DNA of 22,241 bases from positions 1 to 22,241 of the forward strand of contig CALCQV010000087.1 of the NCBI GenBank assembly GCA_937894795.1. Direction: 5' to 3'. The translations under genes and the position numbers were made by a program. Origin of the DNA: an uncultured Bacteroidales bacterium (GTDB taxonomy: Bacteria; Bacteroidota; Bacteroidia; Bacteroidales; Lentimicrobiaceae). Below the pieces are notes generated by a model. The model had not been told where the DNA came from. It did no database searches and worked only from the letters and a program-made list of their open reading frames with translations. This document shows positions 7,800 to 15,838 of the stretch, piece after piece (position 1 is the stretch's first letter; each line of letters opens with the position of its first letter).

Positions 7800-8777
7800 T
7801 CAGCGAGCCAGGCTAATAGAAGGCACCTCCAAAGACTTCAAATCTTCAGCTAAACGCTTGGTGAAGAGATCGGAGCCTTTAACGTTAAGGTGGTCAGGAT
7901 CAAAGAAATACTCCGGATGATCAAAATAGATATCCGTATAGTCAAATGTTCCTTTATAAATGGTATAGCGTGATACTATCTCTTCCACTTCACTGAAGAG
8001 CTTATCGGCAGGTACTATTTTCCTCTCCTCAATTGAGAATTCCCGGGTCATGGGATATCTTACCATAACAACCTTCACATTATACCTCTGACAGAGTTGC
8101 ATTATTTTATCCAGATATACCTTGGTTGTGGCATCAAAGTAAATATCGCTCGATAATATCCGCTGCGCCTTGTTCCATGCCGCCCTTTGCTTACTAGGAT
8201 GATCAGCAAAGTTCTTATAATCACGGTGAGGCCGGTAACCATTGTACATTTCTAGATTCTTCATCTTCTTCCTGTAAAGTATTGACAGCTGAACATCCTT
8301 GTAATTGCCTGCATACGAGAAGAATTTTCCCTCAATGCATTTTGAAATCACTCTACGGTCCTGCTTAATCTTTGCCAGTTCAAGGAAATCTATATATTTT
8401 ACCCAGTAGGAGTTATATTCGTAACGGTTGGCACTTTTGGGCCCATAGGAAGAGATATCCGACTGCATGATCAGGTATTCAGGAACCTTGCCCTCTGTCT
8501 CAGAGATGTGCTTAAGCTTATAGTAGGTTTGTATAATACTCTCACTCGGCGAACCATAGTTAAAACTGTTTGCCAGGATATAGGTATTGACACAATTGTG
8601 TGAATTGCCTACAGACAGGTACTTCAGTGTATCATTATATGCTGAAAACTGTTCATCCATCCGCTCATTCAATTGGTTATGCACGGAGTATTGCTTGAAA
8701 CCATGATCCAGCATCCCGTTGATTATGATCAACAGGATGATGAAAAGTATAAACCGCCGTGCAAATTGTTTTGACAT
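7800..8777 (-). CDS. Membrane-anchored SGNH-type protein, probable partner of the MBOAT acyltransferase
   Basis: The 325-residue protein has a positively charged start and one N-terminal hydrophobic helix (about 8-23), then an extracytoplasmic domain. SGNH-hydrolase landmarks are YLSVGNSHN (53-61), with candidate nucleophile Ser59 in a GNSH block I, and FFDPDHLNVKGSDLF (291-305), a block V with Asp293 and His296. This architecture is seen in DltD and AlgJ/AlgX-like partners of MBOAT proteins, which hand acyl groups to extracellular polymers. An MBOAT gene lies upstream on the same strand, 367 bases away, supporting the pairing. Block II and III residues are not obvious by eye, so it may be a distant family member. 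Activity could be acyl transfer or deacylation; which one is unknown. Confidence 0.72.
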   Translation of the reverse strand: MSKQFARRFILFIILLIIINGMLDHGFKQYSVHNQLNERMDEQFSAYNDTLKYLSVGNSHNCVNTYILANSFNYGSPSESIIQTYYKLKHISETEGKVPEYLIMQSDISSYGPKSANRYEYNSYWVKYIDFLELAKIKQDRRVISKCIEGKFFSYAGNYKDVQLSILYRKKMKNLEMYNGYRPHRDYKNFADHPSKQRAAWNKAQRILSSDIYFDATTKVYLDKIMQLCQRYNVKVVMVRYPMTREFSIEERKIVPADKLFSEVEEIVSRYTIYKGTFDYTDIYFDHPEYFFDPDHLNVKGSDLFTKRLAEDLKSLEVPSISLAR

Positions 8778-9144
8778 TATCTTCTATCTATTTACATTGC
8801 CCTTTACCAATCGACATTACCAACTATTATTTCCCATTCAACGACCCAAAACTACAAACCATCAATCACCTATCATCAATCATGAATTCCAAACTACTTA
8901 CCATCAGTCACCAAACACGTACTTCAAACTACCTAATACCAATCACCAGTAACGAACTTCAAACTACACACTCTCAATCTCCATTCACGAACTTAAAACT
9001 ACCTACTACCAATCACCAGTCACTATTTACTATTTCTTCTTGTTCTTAACCTCAACAAAAATCTGCTGAATATCTTACATTTCGCGTTGTTAATATCTTC
9101 TTCATATGGAATAGATGATTTAAATCATGTTGTTTATTCAGTGC
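8778..9144. other. 367-base gap between the MBOAT and SGNH genes
   Basis: This gap separates two co-oriented minus-strand genes. Its + strand is strikingly poor in G and rich in C and A between about 8790 and 9030, because of the 35-bp minisatellite and related degenerate copies. The + strand open frames that cross it (for example 8719-8952 and 8759-9049) are products of the repeat. A CAAAACTA at 8847-8854 is, on the minus strand, a perfect TAnnTTTG box about 70 bases before the SGNH start, but it is part of the repetitive sequence and has no -33 partner. Confidence 0.6.
8886..9025. repeat. 35-bp degenerate minisatellite, four units
   Basis: Four consecutive 35-base units begin at 8886, 8921, 8956 and 8991. 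Each starts with a version of ACTTCAAACTAC, and three of them continue with a version of ACCAATCACCAGT. Units two and four are the most alike: 8919-8950 and 8989-9020 agree at 29 of 32 positions. Related but out-of-register copies extend left to about 8841. The unit length is not a multiple of three, and the sequence lies between two minus-strand genes, so it is noncoding. Confidence 0.85.
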
Positions 9145-10596
9145 CTAAAACTGGAAATAAATAAACTTCTGTGCATTTAACACACCAAAGAGAATGACAA
9201 AGAAACTAAAGCCCAAATAGACTGTCCATTTAAACACCGTTGGTTTCGTCGCTAATGTTAATACAAGATTATATTTGGCATGCATTTGTTCAGCGATTAA
9301 AAGCAGTATGACCATAAGAATTCCAAACATCAATTCATTGTCCTTCATCATAAAAAAGAATGACTCATTTAAAGTGCTTAAATCAAAGGTATTCCTGATA
9401 AGCAGGAAGCTATCGCCAATACTGTTTGCCCTGAAGAAGTAGAGTGAGAATATTATAGTTAAGAATGTGGACAGAGTGGCTAAAATATCCTTTAACCTGA
9501 CAATCTTATTTATCCCTGTGATTGCATAAAATCTGTTACGGATATTCTGTGTTCTGATTTCCAGAATAATCATAATTCCATTGAATGCCCCGAATAATAC
9601 AAATGTCCATGAAGCTCCATGCCATAAGCCCATGACCAGAAATGTAATAAACAGATTAAGTTGTAGCAGCGGATATATTATCTTGTTGTTTTTGATGTAA
9701 GGCAGGGAATAGAGCAGGTAATCGCGAAACCAGGTGGTAAGTGATATATGCCAGCGGTTCCAGAAGTCTCTTAATGATTTTGCAATAAAAGGCCTGTTGA
9801 AATTTATCATCAGGTCATACCCCAATACTCTGGCAGAACCCCTGGCAATATCGGTATAACCTGAGAAATCACAATACAGTTGGAATGCAAACATAATGGT
9901 GGCTATAAAGATAGGGACTCCGGCATTCTGTTGAGGATTGTTGTAAACATAGTCAACAAACATGCTCAGCCTGTCGGCAATCACCAGTTTCTTGAAGTAC
10001 CCCCATAATATAAGCTTTAGCCCGCTTACCAAACGCTGCTCATTAAATGCACGGGGTTTAACTATCTGGGGCAACAGACTGGTTGAGCGCTCAATGGGGC
10101 CTGCAACCAATTGCGGGAAAAACGATACGTAAAGGGCAAACCTCCCCAGGTGTTTCTCTGCCGGTGCAATTCCCCGGTATACATCGATTGTATAACTGAG
10201 CGACTGGAAGATATAGAATGAAATACCCACCGGCAGCAGGATATTGAATACAGGCGTGGAAACACCGGTATTGAAAAAACCAAGCAGGCCATTCAAACTT
10301 TCAGAGAAAAAGTTTAGGTATTTAAACCCGGTCAACATGCCAAGGTTTACTACAATGCTTAGGAGAAGATAAAGTTTCTTGCGTTGCTTTGGAATATTTT
10401 GTGCCAACTTCAAACCCAGCAGGTAGTCAACCAGAGTTGTGAACATAATAAGGACCACATACTCCATCTTCCAGAACATATAGAATATGTAGCTGGCAAA
10501 AAGCAGCAACACCCATTTCCACTTGTCGGGAATACTGAAATAAAGTATTACAACGGCTGGAAAAAAGAATAAATATTCAACTGAATTAAAAAGCAT
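9145..10596 (-). CDS. MBOAT family O-acyltransferase (AlgI/DltB-like)
   Basis: Membrane-bound O-acyltransferases move acyl groups across or onto substrates at the membrane; bacterial AlgI and DltB types acylate exported polymers. The 483 residues are mostly hydrophobic, with about ten predicted membrane segments. Family landmarks are PVGISFYIFQSLSYTIDVYR (122-141), SFFPQLVAGPIER (158-170), DFSGYTDIARG (243-253), a DFWNRWHISLTTWFRDYL stretch (277-294) and VMGLWHGASW (321-330), where His326 is the expected catalytic histidine. Length and motif order match AlgI-like proteins. The SGNH-type gene lies downstream on the same strand, the usual partner for this class. The gene is divergent from sulfotransferase copy 2 across a 209-base gap. 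The acyl donor and acceptor are unknown; the nearby FAAL-ACP makes a carrier-bound acyl donor possible (inference). Confidence 0.93.
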   Translation of the reverse strand: MLFNSVEYLFFFPAVVILYFSIPDKWKWVLLLFASYIFYMFWKMEYVVLIMFTTLVDYLLGLKLAQNIPKQRKKLYLLLSIVVNLGMLTGFKYLNFFSESLNGLLGFFNTGVSTPVFNILLPVGISFYIFQSLSYTIDVYRGIAPAEKHLGRFALYVSFFPQLVAGPIERSTSLLPQIVKPRAFNEQRLVSGLKLILWGYFKKLVIADRLSMFVDYVYNNPQQNAGVPIFIATIMFAFQLYCDFSGYTDIARGSARVLGYDLMINFNRPFIAKSLRDFWNRWHISLTTWFRDYLLYSLPYIKNNKIIYPLLQLNLFITFLVMGLWHGASWTFVLFGAFNGIMIILEIRTQNIRNRFYAITGINKIVRLKDILATLSTFLTIIFSLYFFRANSIGDSFLLIRNTFDLSTLNESFFFMMKDNELMFGILMVILLLIAEQMHAKYNLVLTLATKPTVFKWTVYLGFSFFVILFGVLNAQKFIYFQF

Positions 10597-10805
10597 GCAA
10601 GCAACCCGATTTCGGGTGCAAATTAAAGCAAATTAAATGAATTAAAAGTGTTCTGAATGATAATTCACTATTTTTACATTCAGTTAACTAAATATATTTT
10701 GCCGAGTTAAAATACTAGTTTTCAGACTTTATCCCTAACTTGATCATCATAATCAGAGCGGATATCTTTTGTTTAAATCATACATAACAAGCTTCAAACA
10801 CGTTA

Positions 10806-11852
10806 ATGCAGAATCTACCCTTCTTTTTTATTATTGGCCGACCCAGATCAGGTACTACCTTATTAAGGTTGCTTTTTGAAGCGCATCCTAACTTGCTTAT
10901 TCCGCCCGAAAGTCCTTTTATTATCATTCTCTATAAAAAATATGGAGAGGTTGCCGAGTGGAGCGAGCAAATTATAGAAGAATTCTGCAATGACCTCTAT
11001 AAACAGCGCTATTTTGAGAAGTGGCTCATTGATAGAGATGAACTGCTCCACAGGCTTTTGCAACATAAAGGGCAGAATACTTTTCAGGGTATGGTCACCC
11101 AGGTATATCTATCGTACAGGTCGGTTTATGAGAAGAAGGACCTCGTGATGATAGGCGACAAGAATCCAATGTATTCACTATATGCTTCCCGTATCCATAA
11201 GCTTTACCCTGATTCAAAGATCATACACATCACCCGCGATTACAGGGATAACTACCTCTCATTGGTAAATGTAAATTTTGAGGTGCCGGTAGTGCCGATT
11301 GTCGTATATCGTTGGAAATATGCCCTGAAGAAGATGTGGCAGTTGAAGGCGAAAAATCCGGGGCTTGTTTATTCCATCAGGTATGAAGATTTGGTAGCTG
11401 ATCCGGAACATCATTGTCGATTGCTCTGCAATTTCCTGAATATTGAATTTGATCCCTCAGTGTTATCTTTTTATCAAAAGAAATCAGAAGTCGAGAAAAT
11501 TTATGCCGGTGAGGAAGGCATCAACCAGATACATAAAAGCCTGTTTAATCCTATTTCCACGGAGCGGATGAACAAATGGCAGACTGACATGACGCCGCGA
11601 CAGATAAAGGTAGCCGACCTTGTAATGGGCAGTACTGCTGAAAAAGCAGGTTATAAACGTATGTACACTGGCTTTAATCCGGGTCTTTACCTTTGGATAC
11701 TACCCTCACTCATATATGCTTCCATCATGTACAGGATAATTATGCTGGGTGATTATCTGCCCTATGGAATGAGGAATTCACTAAATAAAACACTGGGCAT
11801 CTTTCTTAAATTATACTGGAAATTCAACCGGCGTAAAGTAAAACCCTTATAA
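10806..11852 (+). CDS. PAPS-dependent sulfotransferase, copy 2
   Basis: The 348 residues are collinear with the protein at 6401-7450 and by eye close to half identical, so the two are paralogues. Motifs are FFIIGRPRSGTTLLR (7-21), the phosphosulfate loop; GDKN (117-120); ITRDYRDNY (142-150), the 3'-phosphate site; and IRYEDL (191-196). Both copies share the C-terminal motifs HKSLFNPI and AEKAGY, which are good subfamily markers. The ATG at 10806 places the PAPS loop at residue 11, as expected. The FAAL-ACP gene starts 34 bases after its stop, which suggests co-transcription and a shared pathway: a sulfated product that also carries an acyl group. The acceptor cannot be read from the sequence. 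It is divergent from the MBOAT gene. Confidence 0.9.
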   Translation: MQNLPFFFIIGRPRSGTTLLRLLFEAHPNLLIPPESPFIIILYKKYGEVAEWSEQIIEEFCNDLYKQRYFEKWLIDRDELLHRLLQHKGQNTFQGMVTQVYLSYRSVYEKKDLVMIGDKNPMYSLYASRIHKLYPDSKIIHITRDYRDNYLSLVNVNFEVPVVPIVVYRWKYALKKMWQLKAKNPGLVYSIRYEDLVADPEHHCRLLCNFLNIEFDPSVLSFYQKKSEVEKIYAGEEGINQIHKSLFNPISTERMNKWQTDMTPRQIKVADLVMGSTAEKAGYKRMYTGFNPGLYLWILPSLIYASIMYRIIMLGDYLPYGMRNSLNKTLGIFLKLYWKFNRRKVKPL

Positions 11853-11886
11853 TTGCATTTTTAACAATCCATACCACATTGAATTA

Positions 11887-13980
11887 ATGGGATTAGATAA
11901 TTTTCTGACCGGGCAGATTACTGAACAAGATACTCTCAACTTGACATTACCTGACATTATCAGGGCCCGCGCCCTGCATTCTCCCGATAAAACAGCATAT
12001 ATCTTCCTTCATGATGGAGAGGATGATGCTGAATTGGTAACTTTCAAACAGCTCTATGTTTCTGCCAATGAAATAGCCCGGCAATTGTCAAGTTTGAATG
12101 CCAGAGGTGAACGGGCGCTAATGTTGTTTCCACCGGGAATGGATTTTATCAAAGCCCTGCTTGGCTGTTTCCTGGCTGGTGTCGTAGCAGTTCCAGCATA
12201 TCCGCCCCGCAAAAACAGATCACTTGAACGGATTAAATTGCTTGTTGAAGATTCAGGTGCCAAATTCGTATTATCGGTCACTGATATCAAAAATTTTAGC
12301 CTTAGGGCCTTTGCTGATCTTGAATCATTGCAACATATGCAGTGGTTAACAATTGACGATATGGAAATTCAGCCTATCACTCAAGACCAAAATAACTCTT
12401 TGCATTTGCCCTTATCCTCAACATCACCCTTATCCTTACCCTCACCTTTACCGGCAGATATTGCCTTATTGCAATATACTTCCGGCTCTACCGGAAAGCC
12501 CAAAGGAGTGATTGTTACCCATCAGAATATTGTGCGTAATCTGGAGTTCCTCCGTCAGAGCTTTCGTCTTACTCCTGAGAGCGTTTCCGTATCATGGCTG
12601 CCCGGTTTTCACGATATGGGATTGATAGAAGGAATACTGGAACCTGCCTACACGGGATATTCTGCTATCCAAATGCCTCCTGTAGCTTTCATTCAAAAGC
12701 CTGTACGCTGGTTCAAAGCCATTGCCAGGTATAAGGCTACGCATACAGGTGCACCAAATTTCGCCTTCGAGTTATGCGTAAACAGCATTCCTGAAGAAGA
12801 AAGAAAAACACTTGATCTCTCAACCCTTGATACCTTTTATAGTGGTGCCGAGCCGGTAAGGAAGGAAACTATAGAAAGATTCGTCGATGCTTTTAGTTCC
12901 TGTGGAATTGACCGCTCAGCTATCTGTCCGAGCTATGGAATGGCAGAAACTACTCTCATCATCGCGGGACCACCTCCCGGTAGAGGACCTTTCTATTTGT
13001 GCGTTTCTGCCAATGCATTGGAGCATGACCGGATAATTCCGGTTGCCGACTCATCAAGTGATGCCAGATACCTTGTAGGCGTCGGTAACCCTTGGATTGA
13101 CACCAATGTGAAGGTGGTGAACCACGAAACCTTGGAGGTGTGCACTGATGATCAGGTTGGCGAAATATGGGTTACAGGCTCAATTGTCACATCAGGATAT
13201 TATAGAAATCCTGAAGAAACTGAACTAACCTATGCGGCTACCATCGCCAATAGTTCAACCCGTTATCTTAGAACCGGTGATCTGGGCTTCTTTCACAAGG
13301 GAGAACTTTTTATTACCGGCCGTCTGAAGGATGTAATCATCCTCAATGGCCGGAATTTCTATCCTCAGGATATTGAATATATCATTGAGAATTGCCATCC
13401 GGCAATCAAACCTGCTGCTTGTGCCGCTTTTTCTGTGGAAGCAGATCAAACCGAAAAGCTCGTAATAGTGGCTGAGGTTAAGCGTTCCTACATCAGGAAT
13501 CTTGATATTGAAATGGTGTGTGAGGCCATTAGGAACAGCATTGCCGAAGAGTTTGAACAGGATGTACATGCAATTCAATTGCTTCGAACCGGCAGTATAT
13601 TGAAAACCTCAAGCGGTAAAGTACAGCGAAGGGCCTGTAAACAAGCCTTCCTCCAAAGGTCACTTGATGTTGTTGGCGAAAGCTTACCCTCTGCTGATGA
13701 TAACTCTGATATCAATATAATCCTGACTCCCACTTACGACCTTACAGCAATGCAGCACTGGCTCTCAATGTGGATTCACCTCAAATTAAGTGTTCCACTC
13801 AATAGGGTTGATATCGAAAAAAATATTGCTGCCTATGGTTTGGATTCCCTGAGAGCCATTCAGTTGCAGCAGGATATGCTTGAGAAATTCAATGTTAATA
13901 TTCCACCATACATACTCTTCGACAACATGACAGTGAAATCATTGAGTGAAAAGGCTTTTAAAATGCTCAGGGAGCTTTAA
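11887..13980 (+). CDS. Fatty acyl-AMP ligase fused to an acyl carrier protein (FAAL-ACP)
   Basis: FAALs activate fatty acids as acyl-adenylates and load them onto a phosphopantetheine carrier instead of CoA. The adenylation domain spans about 20-590, with YTSGSTGKPKG (197-207, ATP loop), WLPGFHDMGLI (237-247, typical of FAAL/FadD32-like proteins), SYGMAETT (349-356), RTGDLG (462-467), GRLKDVIILNGRNFYPQDIE (478-497) and Lys578 in SSGKVQRR. A carrier domain (about 618-697) ends the protein; YGLDSLRA contains Ser654, the phosphopantetheine attachment site. The 697 residues are thus a complete FAAL plus one ACP. Residues 174-189 form an unusual Ser/Pro/Leu run just before the ATP loop. No PKS, NRPS or thioesterase domains follow, so the acyl-ACP must be handed to a separate enzyme; the MBOAT encoded nearby is a candidate (inference). 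Sulfotransferase copy 2 lies 34 bases upstream. Confidence 0.93.
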   Translation: MGLDNFLTGQITEQDTLNLTLPDIIRARALHSPDKTAYIFLHDGEDDAELVTFKQLYVSANEIARQLSSLNARGERALMLFPPGMDFIKALLGCFLAGVVAVPAYPPRKNRSLERIKLLVEDSGAKFVLSVTDIKNFSLRAFADLESLQHMQWLTIDDMEIQPITQDQNNSLHLPLSSTSPLSLPSPLPADIALLQYTSGSTGKPKGVIVTHQNIVRNLEFLRQSFRLTPESVSVSWLPGFHDMGLIEGILEPAYTGYSAIQMPPVAFIQKPVRWFKAIARYKATHTGAPNFAFELCVNSIPEEERKTLDLSTLDTFYSGAEPVRKETIERFVDAFSSCGIDRSAICPSYGMAETTLIIAGPPPGRGPFYLCVSANALEHDRIIPVADSSSDARYLVGVGNPWIDTNVKVVNHETLEVCTDDQVGEIWVTGSIVTSGYYRNPEETELTYAATIANSSTRYLRTGDLGFFHKGELFITGRLKDVIILNGRNFYPQDIEYIIENCHPAIKPAACAAFSVEADQTEKLVIVAEVKRSYIRNLDIEMVCEAIRNSIAEEFEQDVHAIQLLRTGSILKTSSGKVQRRACKQAFLQRSLDVVGESLPSADDNSDINIILTPTYDLTAMQHWLSMWIHLKLSVPLNRVDIEKNIAAYGLDSLRAIQLQQDMLEKFNVNIPPYILFDNMTVKSLSEKAFKMLREL

Positions 13981-14105
13981 CCAAATTGACGTTATGTAAC
14001 ATCTACCTAAACAAAACCATTCTACCTCATTAGAATACTATAAACACTAAATCAAGATCATTCCCCGCAAATTATATTATAATCACCCGGCAAACAAATC
14101 ATCCC

Positions 14106-15434
14106 TTGAAACCATTGACAACAGATACAGGAAAACGATCATTCTCTGAAGATATCATCAGTGTCTTCTCAAGCAATGTTTTTTCGCTCGTTGCCAACCT
14201 GCTAACTGTTGTTCTTGTATCCCGGGTTCTCGGTCCTGCGTTGTATGGTTTGTATACGGCTGTTCTGGTGATACCACTGTTGGTGGTAAGCTTCTTCCAG
14301 ATGGGCATCCGTCCTTCCACTGTTTTCATGATTGGTTCAGGTAAACATGATGCCAATCAAGTGGTTTCTGCGGTTGTATCAACACTGCTTATTACCGGCT
14401 CTGCCGGAATGCTTTTCAGTGGCATTGCCTATCTGTTGATGTTCAAAACCGGCTATACCCCTTTGCTGGTGAGTCTGGCATTGCTTACCATACCCATGCG
14501 GCTTACTGCCATATATGCCGGTGGGGTCTTTCTTGCCAAAGAGCAGATGAAAAGGGCCAATATCATGAACTGGCTCACAGCCTTACTGACCCTGATATTT
14601 GCCCTGATATTTGTATGGCTTCTTAAGCTAAAGGTTGCCGGAGCCTTGCTTGGCCTCATGTCCAGTAACCTCATAGTATCAGTGTATGCCATGAATATGC
14701 TTCGCAGAAATTATACCATAAAACTGTCGCTTTATAATCCTATCATACGGCAAATGCTGAAGCTTGGGGTGGTGTACGCGCTTTCATTTCTTGTTATCCA
14801 GCTGAATTACAGGGTTGATATTCTCCTCCTCCAGTGGCTGGCTGATACCCGTGAGGTGGGCCTCTACTCTCTGGGTGTGGCTGTTTCTGAACTGCTCTGG
14901 CAGATACCACTGGCAGTGAGCCTGGTAGTAATGACACGAAGTGCCAATTCAACTGACCAGAAACTCATGAATGAAAGTACAGCTCGTTTGCTGCGATTGT
15001 CAGTCATTGCAGGTCTGGCTCTTTCTCTCTTCATCTTTGTCCTGTCTCCTTTTATAATTCCTCTGGTTTTTGGTTCCGGGTATCTTGGAAGTGTTGAAAT
15101 TATTCAAACAGTGCTTCCCGGCATTATTATTATTATCATATTCAGAGTGCTCAGCGGACAGTTATCAGGATTGGGTAAACCACAAGTTGCCTTACACGCC
15201 TTTATTCCGGCACTTATTCTTAATATACTTTTGAACTACTTCCTTATTCCGAAAATGGGTGGTATGGGAGCTGCCATTGCTACCAATATCAGCTATCTGG
15301 TTGGAACAATCATCTATATCATTGCCTACTGCAAAATAACAGGAACCCCGGTTAGTGATCTGTTTCACTTCTCAAGGAACGACTTTTCATTTGTTGTAGC
15401 CTTCATCAGAAAGAAACTCCACCAAAAAGGATAG
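14106..15434 (+). CDS. Wzx/MOP-type polysaccharide or lipid flippase (TTG start)
   Basis: The 442-residue protein is highly hydrophobic with about 12 membrane segments, beginning with SSNVFSLVANLLTVVLVSRV. It matches the MOP (MATE/Wzx) exporter superfamily, which flips undecaprenyl-linked sugars, lipids or similar substrates across the inner membrane. Family-typical features are SRVLGPALYGLYTAVLVIPL near the N-terminus, a central EVGLYSLGVAVSELLWQIPL segment, and a repeated hydrophobic pattern to residue 425. No in-frame ATG lies just upstream, so the TTG at 14106 is accepted; it leaves a 19-residue polar N-terminus before the first membrane helix. The gene follows FAAL-ACP by 125 bases on the same strand and probably exports the product of the block. 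The substrate is not deducible. Confidence 0.87.
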   Translation: MKPLTTDTGKRSFSEDIISVFSSNVFSLVANLLTVVLVSRVLGPALYGLYTAVLVIPLLVVSFFQMGIRPSTVFMIGSGKHDANQVVSAVVSTLLITGSAGMLFSGIAYLLMFKTGYTPLLVSLALLTIPMRLTAIYAGGVFLAKEQMKRANIMNWLTALLTLIFALIFVWLLKLKVAGALLGLMSSNLIVSVYAMNMLRRNYTIKLSLYNPIIRQMLKLGVVYALSFLVIQLNYRVDILLLQWLADTREVGLYSLGVAVSELLWQIPLAVSLVVMTRSANSTDQKLMNESTARLLRLSVIAGLALSLFIFVLSPFIIPLVFGSGYLGSVEIIQTVLPGIIIIIIFRVLSGQLSGLGKPQVALHAFIPALILNILLNYFLIPKMGGMGAAIATNISYLVGTIIYIIAYCKITGTPVSDLFHFSRNDFSFVVAFIRKKLHQKG

Positions 15435-15455
15435 TGTCTTTCATTATATACTCCT

Positions 15456-15472
15456 ACCCTTCAAGGGTTTGT
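15456..15472 (+). terminator. Weak hairpin after the flippase gene
   Basis: ACCCT-TCA-AGGGT (15456-15468) can form a five-pair hairpin 21 bases after the flippase stop, and TTGTTT follows. The stem is short and the T tract is interrupted, so it is at best a weak intrinsic terminator between the envelope block and the suf operon. Confidence 0.3.
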
Positions 15473-15752
15473 TTATATCAATCCATCTTTGTGCTAGTTA
15501 TTGTAACCTCAAGCTTGTTATCAGCTCCTATCAGTTTTATCTTCTAATCAATATGGATTGGCGCCTTTTATAGTTATTTTCTGGCCAAGACGTTAGACGT
15601 ACCTACAGATACAAACAATGGTTAGTGCCTTCTATAGTTATCATCTATCCAGGAATAATTGTTTTTCCAATTTGCCGATGTAATTCCCCTCTGGACTTCC
15701 CATAACATTTCAGCACTGAAGATGTGTGAATACGACAACAATTTTTGCTTAT

Positions 15753-15789
15753 TTTGGCTCACTTTTCCCAGTAATATATTGTATCTTTG
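15753..15789 (+). promoter_or_regulatory. Candidate promoter of the suf operon
   Basis: TATCTTTG at 15782-15789 is an exact match to the Bacteroidota -7 consensus TAnnTTTG. A TTTG at 15753-15756 could be the -33 element, but the spacing of 25 bases is longer than the usual 19-22. The sufB ATG follows after a leader of about 49 bases. No SufR, IscR or RirA gene is in the window. Confidence 0.5.
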
Positions 15790-15838
15790 CTGACTATTTT
15801 AATTTAATCTAAATTAGTGAGATATAGAATTTGCTGAG

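Larger units (their letters stand above)
15435..15838. other. 404-base gap upstream of the suf operon
   Basis: No open frame here looks like a gene. The gap holds the weak hairpin at 15456-15472, an imperfect 20-base direct repeat (15563-15582 and 15627-15646, offset 64, 17 of 20 matching, core TATAGTTAT) and the suf promoter candidate at 15782-15789. The remaining sequence is AT-rich and featureless to my reading. Confidence 0.6.

Noticed and set aside
8719..9049. Overlapping + strand open frames of 77 and 96 residues
   Set aside because: They lie in the low-G minisatellite, encode Asn/Thr/His/Pro-rich repeats without domain features, and partly overlap the SGNH gene on the other strand.
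10601..10619. Small inverted repeat ACCCGA/TCGGGT just upstream of the MBOAT start
   Set aside because: The perfect stem leaves only a two-base loop and the outer pairs need a bulge. Too weak to call a regulatory hairpin.
14099..14356. Minus-strand open frame of 85 residues over the start of the flippase gene
   Set aside because: It is a shadow of the flippase coding frame, with no family resemblance.
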